Assembly: GCA_016200765.1 (NCBI GenBank)
Contig: JACQEC010000208.1
Span: 1-10,355 of the forward strand
DNA from: Chloroflexota bacterium
GTDB lineage: Bacteria; Chloroflexota; Anaerolineae; JACRMK01
Direction: 5' to 3'
DNA: 10,355 bases
Shown: positions 1-5,625 of the stretch, piece after piece
Position numbering within the stretch: position 1 is the first letter of the stretch
How the letters are laid out: every line of letters starts with the position of its first letter
The notes under the pieces: model-generated
Seen by the model: only the letters and a program-made list of their open reading frames with translations
Database searches by the model: none
Told to the model about the DNA's origin: nothing
Made by a program: the position numbers and the translations under genes

Positions 1-383
1 ATCACGTCGTAGTCGCCGCTCTCGTACAGGCTGACAATCTGCAGCAGGCTCGCCAGTTCATCCATCCCCGGCAGTACGCTCGCCTCATCCGCCACCAGTT
101 CGTTCACGCCCCGCCACTGCAAGACCGAGTTGACCCACTGTTGGATCGTTCCCCAGTGCCTCTGCATCTGGTACAGCACGTCAATTTCCTGCGCTTTCAG
201 TTTAGGCGCTAACTCAATCGGCTCACTGCCAATCTCGCGGTCGAATGAATCGCCGAGCGAATGAGCCGCGTCGGTCGAGACGACGATCGTGCGGTAGCCC
301 AAATCGGCACAGCGCAGAGCCGTCGCCGCCGCAACCGAGGTCTTGCCAACGCCGCCCTTACCCGTGTACAGAATAATCCGCAT
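1..383 (-). CDS. ArsA/Get3-family ATPase, N-terminal part (runs off the left edge)
   Basis: The first 127 codons of a deviant-Walker P-loop ATPase of the ArsA/Get3 (TRC40) family are present; the 3' end lies beyond position 1. The protein opens MRIILYTGKGGVGKT, giving the family's deviant Walker A GKGGVGKT at residues 8-15 with the signature lysine at 9. A switch-I segment STDAAHSLGDSF follows at residues 36-47, and its Asp45 matches the catalytic Asp of this family. The visible part ends in YESGDYDV, just before the expected Walker B. ATG codons occur at 386 and 383. GGAG at 390-393 is better spaced for 383, and homologues usually begin MRI. The start lies inside the 3' end of the ABC ATPase gene (26-base overlap), so the two are probably co-transcribed and coupled. 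Family members move tail-anchored proteins or oxyanions. Nothing here decides which, and arsenite-binding cysteines cannot be assessed from this fragment. Confidence 0.9.
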   Translation of the reverse strand, partial: MRIILYTGKGGVGKTSVAAATALRCADLGYRTIVVSTDAAHSLGDSFDREIGSEPIELAPKLKAQEIDVLYQMQRHWGTIQQWVNSVLQWRGVNELVADEASVLPGMDELASLLQIVSLYESGDYDV

Positions 384-1551
384 CATGTTCTCCGTTCGTT
401 ATGGTTCCACTTGACGACAAAGCTTCGTCCTGAGCCTGTCGAGGGACCGCGTCGGGTTCATCCGCCGAGAAATAGCGAATCACATCGCGCAGGGAACGGC
501 TGGCAAGTTGGCGATACTCGCGCACATAGCCGCCGTTCGACGCGATAGCCTGCCACAACTGCGCTTGCCATTCCCAACCGGCTTCAGCCTTGAGTTCGAC
601 AAGCTCACCATGCAAGGGTCCGGCAGGCTCACCATCCTGATGGCGCAGTCGCAACTCCAAAACCGCACTGCGTCCTGAGCCTGGCACCCTGAGTCTAGCA
701 CCCTGAGCCTGTCGAAGGGTGTCGAAGGGTGTCGAAGGACTGCCCTCTCGCCGGACGAGGCTGACCGACTCGATGGCGGGTATTTGGCGCAGCGCCGACA
801 CCACCGCCTCTATCCGACCCTCAAGCTCAATCTGGTAAACCGGTTCCACCGGTAATTGGCGCATCAACTCTGCGGGTGAGCCGAGCGCGCGTAGTTCGCC
901 GCGCCGCACCACGGCCATGCGGTCGCAGTAGTCTTCCATCTCGTAGAGTTCGTGGCTGATGAAGACCACCGTCTTGCCCTGCCGGCGCACCAACTCGTTC
1001 TTGACGAGCGCCTTCACAAAATCGGCGGTCTGCACGTCCATGCTCTTGGTCGGCTCGTCCAGAAACAGGATCGGCGGGTCGTGCAGCAGCGCGCGCGCCA
1101 TGTTCAGGCGCTGGCGCTGGCCGGTTGAGAATGTCTGAACCGCGCGCCCGCCGAGGTCGCTCAGGCTGAACAGATCAAGTGTGTACTCTGCGCGCGCGCG
1201 CACCAGTCGTCGCGGCACGTTCTGCAGCGCGGCATAGAAACGCAGATTGTCAAACGCGCTTAAGCGCCCATAGAAACTGCGCTCGTCGCTGGCCACCAGC
1301 CCGATTGAGGCGCGCACCCGTTGCTCGTCGCGGGCGAGATCCCAGCCGCCCACACGCGCGCGGCCGCTCGAAGGGCGCACGAGCGTAGAGAGCATCCGCA
1401 CCAGCGTGCTCTTGCCGGCCCCGTTGTGCCCGAACAGTCCAAACAACTCGCCCGAGCGCACGCCCAGCGAGATGTCGCGCACGGCCACCACTTCCTTGCC
1501 GTCGCCCTTAAAGGTCTTGCCCAACTGCTCGGCTTGTATCGCGTCGCTCAT
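358..1551 (-). CDS. ABC transporter ATP-binding protein carrying repeat-derived peptides
   Basis: A 397-residue cytoplasmic ATPase subunit of an ABC exporter of the drug/ABC-2 type. Visible motifs are Walker A GHNGAGKS at 41-48, signature FSTGQRQR at 141-148 (a variant of LSGGQ), Walker B ILFLDEP at 161-167, and the H-loop FISHE at 197-201. The Q-loop glutamine is replaced (VASDERSFYGRL near 86-97). About 200 C-terminal residues follow the nucleotide-binding domain, making it longer than the usual 230-330. Two parts of this tail are translated dispersed repeats: residues about 271-294 (PSTPFDTLRQAQG and onwards) and about 368-376 (PRQAQDEAL). The start at 1551 (MSDAIQ) is chosen over an in-frame ATG at 1575, which sits at the edge of an inverted repeat; neither has a Shine-Dalgarno sequence. 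No permease gene is visible. It overlaps the downstream arsA-like gene. The ATPase assignment is secure; the transported substrate is unknown. Confidence 0.9.
   Translation of the reverse strand: MSDAIQAEQLGKTFKGDGKEVVAVRDISLGVRSGELFGLFGHNGAGKSTLVRMLSTLVRPSSGRARVGGWDLARDEQRVRASIGLVASDERSFYGRLSAFDNLRFYAALQNVPRRLVRARAEYTLDLFSLSDLGGRAVQTFSTGQRQRLNMARALLHDPPILFLDEPTKSMDVQTADFVKALVKNELVRRQGKTVVFISHELYEMEDYCDRMAVVRRGELRALGSPAELMRQLPVEPVYQIELEGRIEAVVSALRQIPAIESVSLVRREGSPSTPFDTLRQAQGARLRVPGSGRSAVLELRLRHQDGEPAGPLHGELVELKAEAGWEWQAQLWQAIASNGGYVREYRQLASRSLRDVIRYFSADEPDAVPRQAQDEALSSSGTITNGEHDADYSVHG
422..447. repeat. Second copy of the CTTCGACAGGCTCAGG-type dispersed repeat
   Basis: This stretch reads GCTTCGTCCTGAGCCTGTCG and continues GAGGGAC. 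It shares the core CCTGAGCCTGTCGA with the block at 670-740. It encodes PRQAQDEAL near the C terminus of the ABC ATPase, just before the reading frame runs into the arsA-like gene. Confidence 0.75.
670..740. repeat. Tandem repeats inside the ABC ATPase gene (14-base units x3, then 10-base units)
   Basis: Three consecutive 14-base units (670-683, 684-697, 698-711) share a GCACCCTGAGCCTG-like sequence. They are followed by two exact TCGAAGGGTG units (712-721, 722-731) and a partial third. The parts together make the widespread dispersed repeat whose complement reads CTTCGACAGGCTCAGG. The block is translated in frame by the ABC gene. Neither 14 nor 10 is a multiple of three, so the frame survives only through the combination of units. 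Confidence 0.85.
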
Positions 1552-1576
1552 CGGCGGTACACACACACGCGCCATA

Positions 1577-1647
1577 GTAGGGGCGAAGCAGCACGCGATT
1601 GGCCTGCTCGTTCACGCGATGATTTGCGCGTGCGGCTTCGCCCGTAC
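1577..1647. repeat. 71-base inverted repeat (21-bp arms) between two genes
   Basis: The left arm 1577-1597 and right arm 1627-1647 are complementary at 19 of 21 positions (GTAGGGGCGAAGC at the outer end), separated by a 29-base loop. It ends one base before the stop codon of the nucleotidyltransferase-fold gene and begins just upstream of the ABC ATPase start. There is no T-run, so it is not a classical intrinsic terminator. It is more likely a small dispersed palindromic element that could still stabilise the 3' end of the upstream mRNA. It contains no gene. Confidence 0.8.
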
Positions 1648-1648
1648 A

Positions 1649-2866
1649 TCATAGGGCGCGGCTCCTTCCTCTGGCGAGTTTCTGGGAAACGTGCCACACG
1701 CGGTCGAGATTGAGCAGCACATAGCACAGCGGGTACAGCGGCGACGCCGCCAGGCGCGGATAGCGTTTCATGAGGTTCCAGCGCGGGGGCAACAGCGACG
1801 CGGTCAGCGCCCGCGCCGTCTCCCATCGCGTCTCCGCGAGCAGGCGCGCAAGCTCAACGCCGATGCCGCTCCGCGACTCCGGGTTGGACTCGGACGCCGA
1901 CGCCAAAGTCGAGGCATCCACCCATGCCCGTAGTTGAGGCGAAACCTGAGCGCGCATCTCGCGCATCAATTCCAGCGGAGCAACGTCGCCATACGTTCGG
2001 CCGGTGAGCGCCAGCGCGGGATAAACAAAGCGCGCACAACGGGCGGGCACGCCGGAGCGGAACGCATCCCAGTCGCCGGGCGCAAAGCCGCGCGCCACGC
2101 GGGCGATGTCTTCCATCTGTTGAATCTTGCCCCGGCGGATAAAGAGGTCTGATGCCATGTGCGCGCAGAGGTGGCGCAGTAAGAAGGGCGGCGAGACCAG
2201 ACGCGTTTCCGTCTGCAAATAGGGTGCGAGCGCCGACTCGCGCCAGGCTGACGGGCTCATGTCCCAGTGCAGTCCGGCCCCGCCAAACTCTTCGCGCAGG
2301 CGAAAGTGCAGTTCCACGGGATGCGCGTTGTCGGGATGCCAGACTTCGGGCCGCCGTGTGCCCCGCAGGTACACCACATCTTCCTCGGAACGGGAATAGA
2401 ACGTGTAGCCGTGCCCGTCCATCCACCGGCGGGCTTTCGTCACATCCGCCGGGCGAATGAGTACATCCACATCGCCCAACGGCCGCAGGCTGGCCGGCTG
2501 GTAGTAGAACGGCGCTACCCGCGCGCCTTTCAGCGGCGCCAGCTCGACCCCCTGCGCGCTCAACCCGCGTATCATGTCCTGCACCTCGCCCAACATGCGC
2601 TCCGTGCGGGCGTGGCTCTGCGCCACCACATCCTGCAAGCGAGCGCGCCGCTCCGGGGCGATAAGTACGGCGGGCGCGTCGTCCAGACGTTGCGCCCAGC
2701 CGGGGATCGCGCCTTGCCAAAACGCCACCCACTCCGCCGCGCTCCAGTGCGCTTCGCTCCATTCGCCGACGGCGGCGGCCACGGGCGGCCACCCCTGTGC
2801 CAGCCAGAGCGCGAGCGTTTCGGTCGCCGAGGCGAAGACGGAGGCCGCAAAATTGGGTCTTTGCAT
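1649..2866 (-). CDS. Nucleotidyltransferase-fold protein (uncharacterised, Nucleotidyltransf_5 type)
   Basis: About 405 residues. The central block LKGARVAPFYY (about 112-122) followed by LRPLGDVDVLIRP (about 127-139) and later HPVELHFRL is the pattern of the uncharacterised nucleotidyltransferase family PF14907. The GDVDVLI aspartates are the likely metal ligands. The first 100 residues are Trp/Ala-rich and match nothing I recognise. The C-terminal half is helical, with no clear membrane segment. The biological substrate of the family is not settled; members often sit near peptide-export or polysaccharide genes, and here an ABC ATPase lies just downstream. An in-frame GTG lies at 2872 and an ATG at 2866. 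No Shine-Dalgarno is present, but a perfect TATAAT sits immediately upstream (2877-2882), so translation of a leaderless or near-leaderless mRNA is likely and 2866 is the preferred start. Confidence 0.82.
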   Translation of the reverse strand: MQRPNFAASVFASATETLALWLAQGWPPVAAAVGEWSEAHWSAAEWVAFWQGAIPGWAQRLDDAPAVLIAPERRARLQDVVAQSHARTERMLGEVQDMIRGLSAQGVELAPLKGARVAPFYYQPASLRPLGDVDVLIRPADVTKARRWMDGHGYTFYSRSEEDVVYLRGTRRPEVWHPDNAHPVELHFRLREEFGGAGLHWDMSPSAWRESALAPYLQTETRLVSPPFLLRHLCAHMASDLFIRRGKIQQMEDIARVARGFAPGDWDAFRSGVPARCARFVYPALALTGRTYGDVAPLELMREMRAQVSPQLRAWVDASTLASASESNPESRSGIGVELARLLAETRWETARALTASLLPPRWNLMKRYPRLAASPLYPLCYVLLNLDRVWHVSQKLARGRSRAL

Positions 2867-2876
2867 GAACACCGCT

Positions 2877-2882
2877 ATTATA
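2877..2882 (-). promoter_or_regulatory. -10 box (TATAAT) of a likely leaderless promoter
   Basis: On the minus strand TATAAT lies 4 bases before GTG 2872 and 10 bases before ATG 2866. A transcription start 6-8 bases downstream of the box would fall at about 2869-2871, leaving essentially no leader. No good TTGACA-like -35 box is seen 16-19 bases upstream. The surrounding G+C-rich sequence makes a perfect TATAAT at this spot unlikely to be chance. Confidence 0.6.
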
Positions 2883-2920
2883 CACTGACACGCCCGCTGA
2901 CCGGCACATGCGCGGGCGAA

Positions 2921-2970
2921 GCAAACCGTTGAGCGTTACAGGTTGTGCGTTCACTGGCACGCCCCCATGG
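2921..2970 (-). repeat. Dispersed repeat, copy A (inverted relative to copies B and C)
   Basis: Read on the minus strand, this stretch shares GGGGG, GTGAACGC, AACC and AACGCTCAACGGTTT, in the same order and spacing, with 9791-9837. It is the most diverged of three copies in the window and has lost the CCCCCG/CGGGGG hairpin. It lies in the gap upstream of the nucleotidyltransferase-fold gene. Confidence 0.65.
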
Positions 2971-2978
2971 AGACAATC

Positions 2979-3105
2979 ATTCACCGCCGAGCGCGCCGAG
3001 AACGCCGGAGAGAACTCGGAACTTCACGCTCGAAACTTCACGCCGCGAAAGCGCGCGAAAGCGCCAGAAGAAATCTCTGCGCACTCTGCGTCCTCGGCGG
3101 TGAAT
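2979..3105. repeat. MITE-like palindromic element, copy 1
   Basis: A 127-base element bounded by perfect 13-base terminal inverted repeats: ATTCACCGCCGAG at 2979-2991 and its complement at 3093-3105. The subterminal parts are also similar (GCGCCGAGAACGC on the left, GGACGCAGAG on the complement of the right). No reading frame inside looks real. A related copy with the same ends lies at 5511-5623. No transposase is nearby, so it would be non-autonomous. Confidence 0.75.
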
Positions 3106-3165
3106 CTAACGCGCCCACGCGCAACGCCCCACGCTCCAGCGAGATCGCCCACGCCGAACTGCAGG

Positions 3166-3294
3166 ATGCTGGCGCTAGATTACGTGCGGCGGCACATCAA
3201 GCATTATCAGGGGAGCGTGCTTGAAGCGGAGAGCGCGGCTTTGTGGGAGCAGGCCCCCGATCTAGTCGGGGGCAGGCGTATCCCGCCGAGCTAG
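3166..3294 (+). CDS. Possible small protein or gene remnant, 42 residues
   Basis: ATG at 3166 opens a 42-codon frame beginning MLALDYVRRHIKHYQGSV and ending GRRIPPS. Unlike most frames in the gap, it lies outside the repeats and has a normal-looking composition, including YVRRHIKHYQ and LWEQAPDLV. There is no properly spaced ribosome binding site, and it is the only plus-strand candidate in the window. It could be the tail of a lost gene or chance. I do not recognise it. Confidence 0.2.
   Translation: MLALDYVRRHIKHYQGSVLEAESAALWEQAPDLVGGRRIPPS
3253..3273. terminator. Hairpin downstream of the AKR-like gene, possible transcript end
   Basis: A perfect 8-base stem (GCCCCCGA / TCGGGGGC) closes the loop TCTAG. 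It lies 47 bases past the AKR-like stop codon in the direction of transcription. There is no T-run on either side, so it is not a standard intrinsic terminator. It may instead protect an mRNA 3' end or be another dispersed palindrome. Confidence 0.35.
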
Positions 3295-3319
3295 CGATGA
3301 TCCGGGGGGAACCCAAGCC

Positions 3320-4210
3320 TCAACCGTTGTAGACGGTGGGCATCTCGCCCGGCTGTAGATGAAAGCCATGCGCCACGAGGTCGTCAATGCGATTGAGCTC
3401 GGCGCGCGATAAATCCGGCGACTCGGCGGCGCTCACGGCGGCCTGCAGGTCGGCCACCGTCCTGACCGATGGCAGAACGCAGGCGACCGACGGTTGCGCC
3501 AGCGCGAACTTGATCGCGGCCTGCGCCAGCGAACGACCGCTCTCCGTCAAGAAGCGCAACTGCCGCGTCTTGCGCGCCAGCGATGAAACGATCTCGGCCA
3601 AATCGGCGCCGAGCCACAGATCAAGCCCCGTCGTCTCTTGGGGCAAGGCCACGATGAAGCGAGTCGGGCTTCCCTCGGCCAACCTGAACAGGTCGCGCCC
3701 AACCTGCGACTCGTGCAGGCTGTACGCAATCAGCAACAATGGCACGCCCTTCTGAATAGCCCATTCGCCCGCCGCCAGTTGGTCGTGGTCAGACAGCCCC
3801 TCAAGACTGAAGCCGTACGCGCGCGTCTTGCCTGCCTGCTGAAACCCCTGCAGGCTGACCAAGGCCGGCTCTAGCGCATCGAGGCCGGCCGTGGTCATGT
3901 GCGCCCAGAGCGCATCCACCGGCGCGCCTCCGGCAACGGCAAGCGCCTCCGCGCAATCTTCGGCCAGCGACGCCGCGTCAGCCTGAACGCCAATGACAGC
4001 CTGCTCGCGAACCTCTGCGGCGGCGGCGGCCAACGACGCCCGGTCGCGCGCGTGCCAGTAGGTTACGCCTTGCGTCAGCGCAGACTGCAACAGGCCGGGT
4101 GCCTCGCCCGTGTCAGCCGTGAGACTTAGCCCGATTTCCGACACGGTGGTTTCTGCATCGGCCGTCTGCGCGCCGCATGGCGAAGCCGGGATAAAAACGC
4201 GCTCGCGCAT
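3320..4210 (-). CDS. Aldo/keto-reductase-like protein lacking most catalytic residues
   Basis: 296 residues with the overall pattern of an AKR-fold protein. DALWAHMTT matches the family's strand ending in the active-site His, AGKTRAYGFSLEGL matches GKIRAIGVS, and SLAQAAIKFALAQPSVACVLPSVRTVADLQAAV followed by LSRAELNRIDDL matches the C-terminal NADPH-binding part (written here for orientation across positions about 3390-3560). The tetrad Asp and Tyr are missing where GVTYWHARDR replaces the usual FDTAxxYG region. The Lys is replaced in VIGVQAD, leaving only the His. Oxidoreduction by the normal AKR mechanism is therefore doubtful. The start overlaps the SDR stop codon as TGATG, with AAGGGG upstream, so translation is probably coupled. 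A divergent reductase, a cofactor-binding non-enzyme or a decaying gene are all possible. Confidence 0.72.
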   Translation of the reverse strand: MRERVFIPASPCGAQTADAETTVSEIGLSLTADTGEAPGLLQSALTQGVTYWHARDRASLAAAAAEVREQAVIGVQADAASLAEDCAEALAVAGGAPVDALWAHMTTAGLDALEPALVSLQGFQQAGKTRAYGFSLEGLSDHDQLAAGEWAIQKGVPLLLIAYSLHESQVGRDLFRLAEGSPTRFIVALPQETTGLDLWLGADLAEIVSSLARKTRQLRFLTESGRSLAQAAIKFALAQPSVACVLPSVRTVADLQAAVSAAESPDLSRAELNRIDDLVAHGFHLQPGEMPTVYNG

Positions 4211-4916
4211 CAGAACAGCCCCTTCACCGCGCCGCCATCCACCTGGATAACCGCGCCTGTGATGTAACTTGCCCGCTCGGAGAGGAGAAACGCCGCCAGC
4301 GCCCCAAACTCCTCGACGCGCCCGATCCGCCCCATCGGGATCATCTGCGTGATGCCTTTCTGGGCTTCTTCGGTGGACGTGCCGGCGCGCTGGGCGCGAT
4401 CCTTCAGCAGCTGTTCGACGCGCTCGGTGTATATCCAGCCGGGACAGATGCAGTTGACGGTGATGCCTTCCTTCGCCACCTCGTTCGAGAGCGTTTTGGC
4501 CAGCCCCAACACGCTGGCGCGGATCGCGTTGGAGAGCACCAGATTCTCCAACGGCTGTTTGACGCTGAACGACGTATCAATCAGAATACGCCCCCAGCGC
4601 CGCCCCTGCATGGCCGGTAAAACGCCGCGGCACAGCCGCACGACGCTCATCAGGTTTAACTGCACCGCGCTGAGCCATTGCTGATCGCTGAACTGTGCGA
4701 AGGGGCCGGGCGGCGGCCCGCCCGCGTTGGCGAACAGCAGGTCAACGCCGCCAAAGCGATTGGCAGCCTCTTCCAGCACGTGCTGAATCTGCTCGGCGTC
4801 CGAGACATCGGCCGCTAACGGCCACACCTCCGCGCCGACTCCTGCGCGACCGCTTTGCCCAGCCCGCGGCTCGCCGCCGTGACCAATGCCACCTTCCCGT
4901 TGATTCCAAGGTCCAT
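4210..4916 (-). pseudogene. Short-chain dehydrogenase/reductase-like gene with an N-terminal frameshift
   Basis: ATG 4916 has an excellent AAGGAG site and encodes MDLGINGKVALVTAASRGLG, the normal nucleotide-binding start of an SDR. This frame ends at a TAG about 33 codons in. The rest of the protein, from GAEVWPLAADVSD through NAGG, VNCICPGWI and QVDGGAVKGLF, is in another frame that stays open to 4210. The join fits loss of 10 bases between two GGCGCG repeats. The catalytic Tyr-x-x-x-Lys is absent: LSNAIRASVLGL puts Ser and Arg in those places. This is a known trait of a BKR-like SDR subgroup that departs from both standard motifs. The stop overlaps the AKR-like start. A single sequencing or assembly error could also explain the frameshift. 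From GTG 4827 about 205 residues could be made without the cofactor-binding N terminus. Confidence 0.82.
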
Positions 4917-4924
4917 ATGCGATG

Positions 4925-4930
4925 CTCCTT
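4925..4930 (-). promoter_or_regulatory. Ribosome binding site of the SDR gene
   Basis: AAGGAG lies 8 bases before ATG 4916. It fixes the original start in the frame that encodes GKVALVTAASRGLG, and so shows that the frameshift lies inside the gene rather than the gene simply starting later. Confidence 0.75.
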
Positions 4931-4938
4931 GCCCAGCG

Positions 4939-4972
4939 AGACCCGAAGGGTTTTTAGAAACCCTTCGAGTCT
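4939..4972. repeat. Long hairpin between mocA-like and SDR genes
   Basis: A 15-base stem with one mismatch (AGACCCGAAGGGTTT against AGACTCGAAGGGTTT read from the other strand) closes a TTAG loop. It sits just upstream of the SDR ribosome binding site and about 60 bases after the mocA-like stop. It could act as a processing or attenuation structure, or be one more copy of a dispersed palindrome. The absence of a downstream T-run argues against a classical terminator. The remaining bases up to 5034 show nothing I recognise. Confidence 0.7.
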
Positions 4973-5034
4973 GGTCTCTCAGCCGCCGAAATCCGAGTAT
5001 CCGTTATCCCAATCCGTTGACGGGCCAACGCGCG

Positions 5035-5501
5035 TTACCCTCGGCCTGTGGCTCTCTGATAATCCTCTCGCGTGTCCACATCCTCCAACACGCCGGGGTC
5101 GTCAAACTCGACGTGCAGAATATCGTCGGCGTGAGCGCGCAGGATTGTTTGCAAGCCCGGCGCATCGTCAATCGCCATCACTTCAGCGCGATACTTGTGC
5201 AGGTCAATCAGAAGCGGGTGGCCGCGGCGGCTGTTATGCGATGGCACCACAATGCCCTTGCCCGACGCTTCAAAGGCCGCGCGCAGTTTTGCGAGCGTTG
5301 TGGCTTTGAGTTGCGGTTGGTCGCACAGCACAACAAAAGCGGCTCTGGTGTCTGCCGCCAGAGCCGCAATGCCGGCGTGAATCGAAGTCAACATCCCGTC
5401 GCGGTACCGGGCGTTGAACGCAACAACTGCTTCGGCTCGCCCATGCGCCGCGACTCGCCCGCCGCCAGCACCAGCGCGGCGAAAAGATCGGTCATGCTCA
5501 T
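5035..5501 (-). pseudogene. mocA: mocA-like molybdenum cofactor cytidylyltransferase, internally deleted and frameshifted
   Basis: MocA-type enzymes attach CMP to Mo-molybdopterin to give the MCD cofactor used by hydroxylases of the adjacent coxMSL type. The true N terminus starts at ATG 5501 or 5495 and encodes FAALVLAAGESRRMGEPKQLL, spanning the nucleotide-binding loop. This frame stops about 37 codons in. A second frame carries the rest: AFNARYRDGMLTSIHAGIAAL, FVVLCDQPQL, SRRGHPLLID and LEDVDTREDY. Compared with intact family members (about 190-200 residues), roughly 45 residues between PKQLL and FNARYRDG are gone. The bases GAAGCAGTTGTTG at the join can encode both KQLL in one frame and EAVV in the other, suggesting deletion between two similar short sequences. 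The open frame extends upstream to 5565, but that part is MITE-like repeat sequence, not protein. An assembly error is the main alternative. Confidence 0.85.
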
Positions 5502-5510
5502 CGGCCGCTA

Positions 5511-5623
5511 TTCGCCGCCGAGCGCGCGGAGATTCAAGAATTTTAGATTTTAGATTGGCAATCAAAAATCATAAATCTAAAATCAACAATGGCTTCTGCG
5601 TCCTCCGCGTTCTCGGCGGTGAA
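5511..5623. repeat. MITE-like palindromic element, copy 2
   Basis: The ends TTCGCCGCCGAGCGCGCGGAG and the complement of the right end, TTTCACCGCCGAGAACGCGG, pair over most positions and match copy 1 at 2979-3105. The centre is strikingly A+T-rich and forms an inner 11-base hairpin (5546-5556 with 5574-5584). It fills the whole space between coxL and the mocA-like gene: it ends 3 bases before the coxL stop codon and begins about 10 bases from the mocA ATG, leaving mocA no recognisable Shine-Dalgarno. Confidence 0.75.
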
Positions 5624-5625
5624 AC

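Larger units (their letters stand above)
2883..3319. other. Gene-poor, repeat-rich gap of about 440 bases
   Basis: This stretch separates the aldo/keto-reductase-like gene from the nucleotidyltransferase-fold gene. It holds repeat copy A (2921-2970), MITE-like copy 1 (2979-3105), a short plus-strand reading frame (3166-3294) of doubtful status, and a hairpin (3253-3273). I see no tRNA, no riboswitch-like structure and no convincing longer gene. It probably marks a boundary between two transcription units. Confidence 0.6.

Noticed and set aside
670..740. CRISPR array
   Set aside because: The 14- and 10-base units are directly abutted with no spacers and lie inside a coding frame.
1854..2984. 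Minus-strand open frame of 376 codons overlapping the nucleotidyltransferase-fold gene
   Set aside because: It is Arg/Gly/Ala-rich shadow sequence in another frame. The overlapping frame carries the clear LKG and GDVDVLI motifs.
4855..5553. Plus-strand open frame opposite the mocA-like gene
   Set aside because: It is antisense to recognisable MocA sequence and crosses a hairpin and a repeat; it has no motif of its own.
5502..5565. N-terminal extension of the mocA-like frame
   Set aside because: These codons are MITE-like repeat sequence. The real start of the gene lies at 5501 in a different frame.
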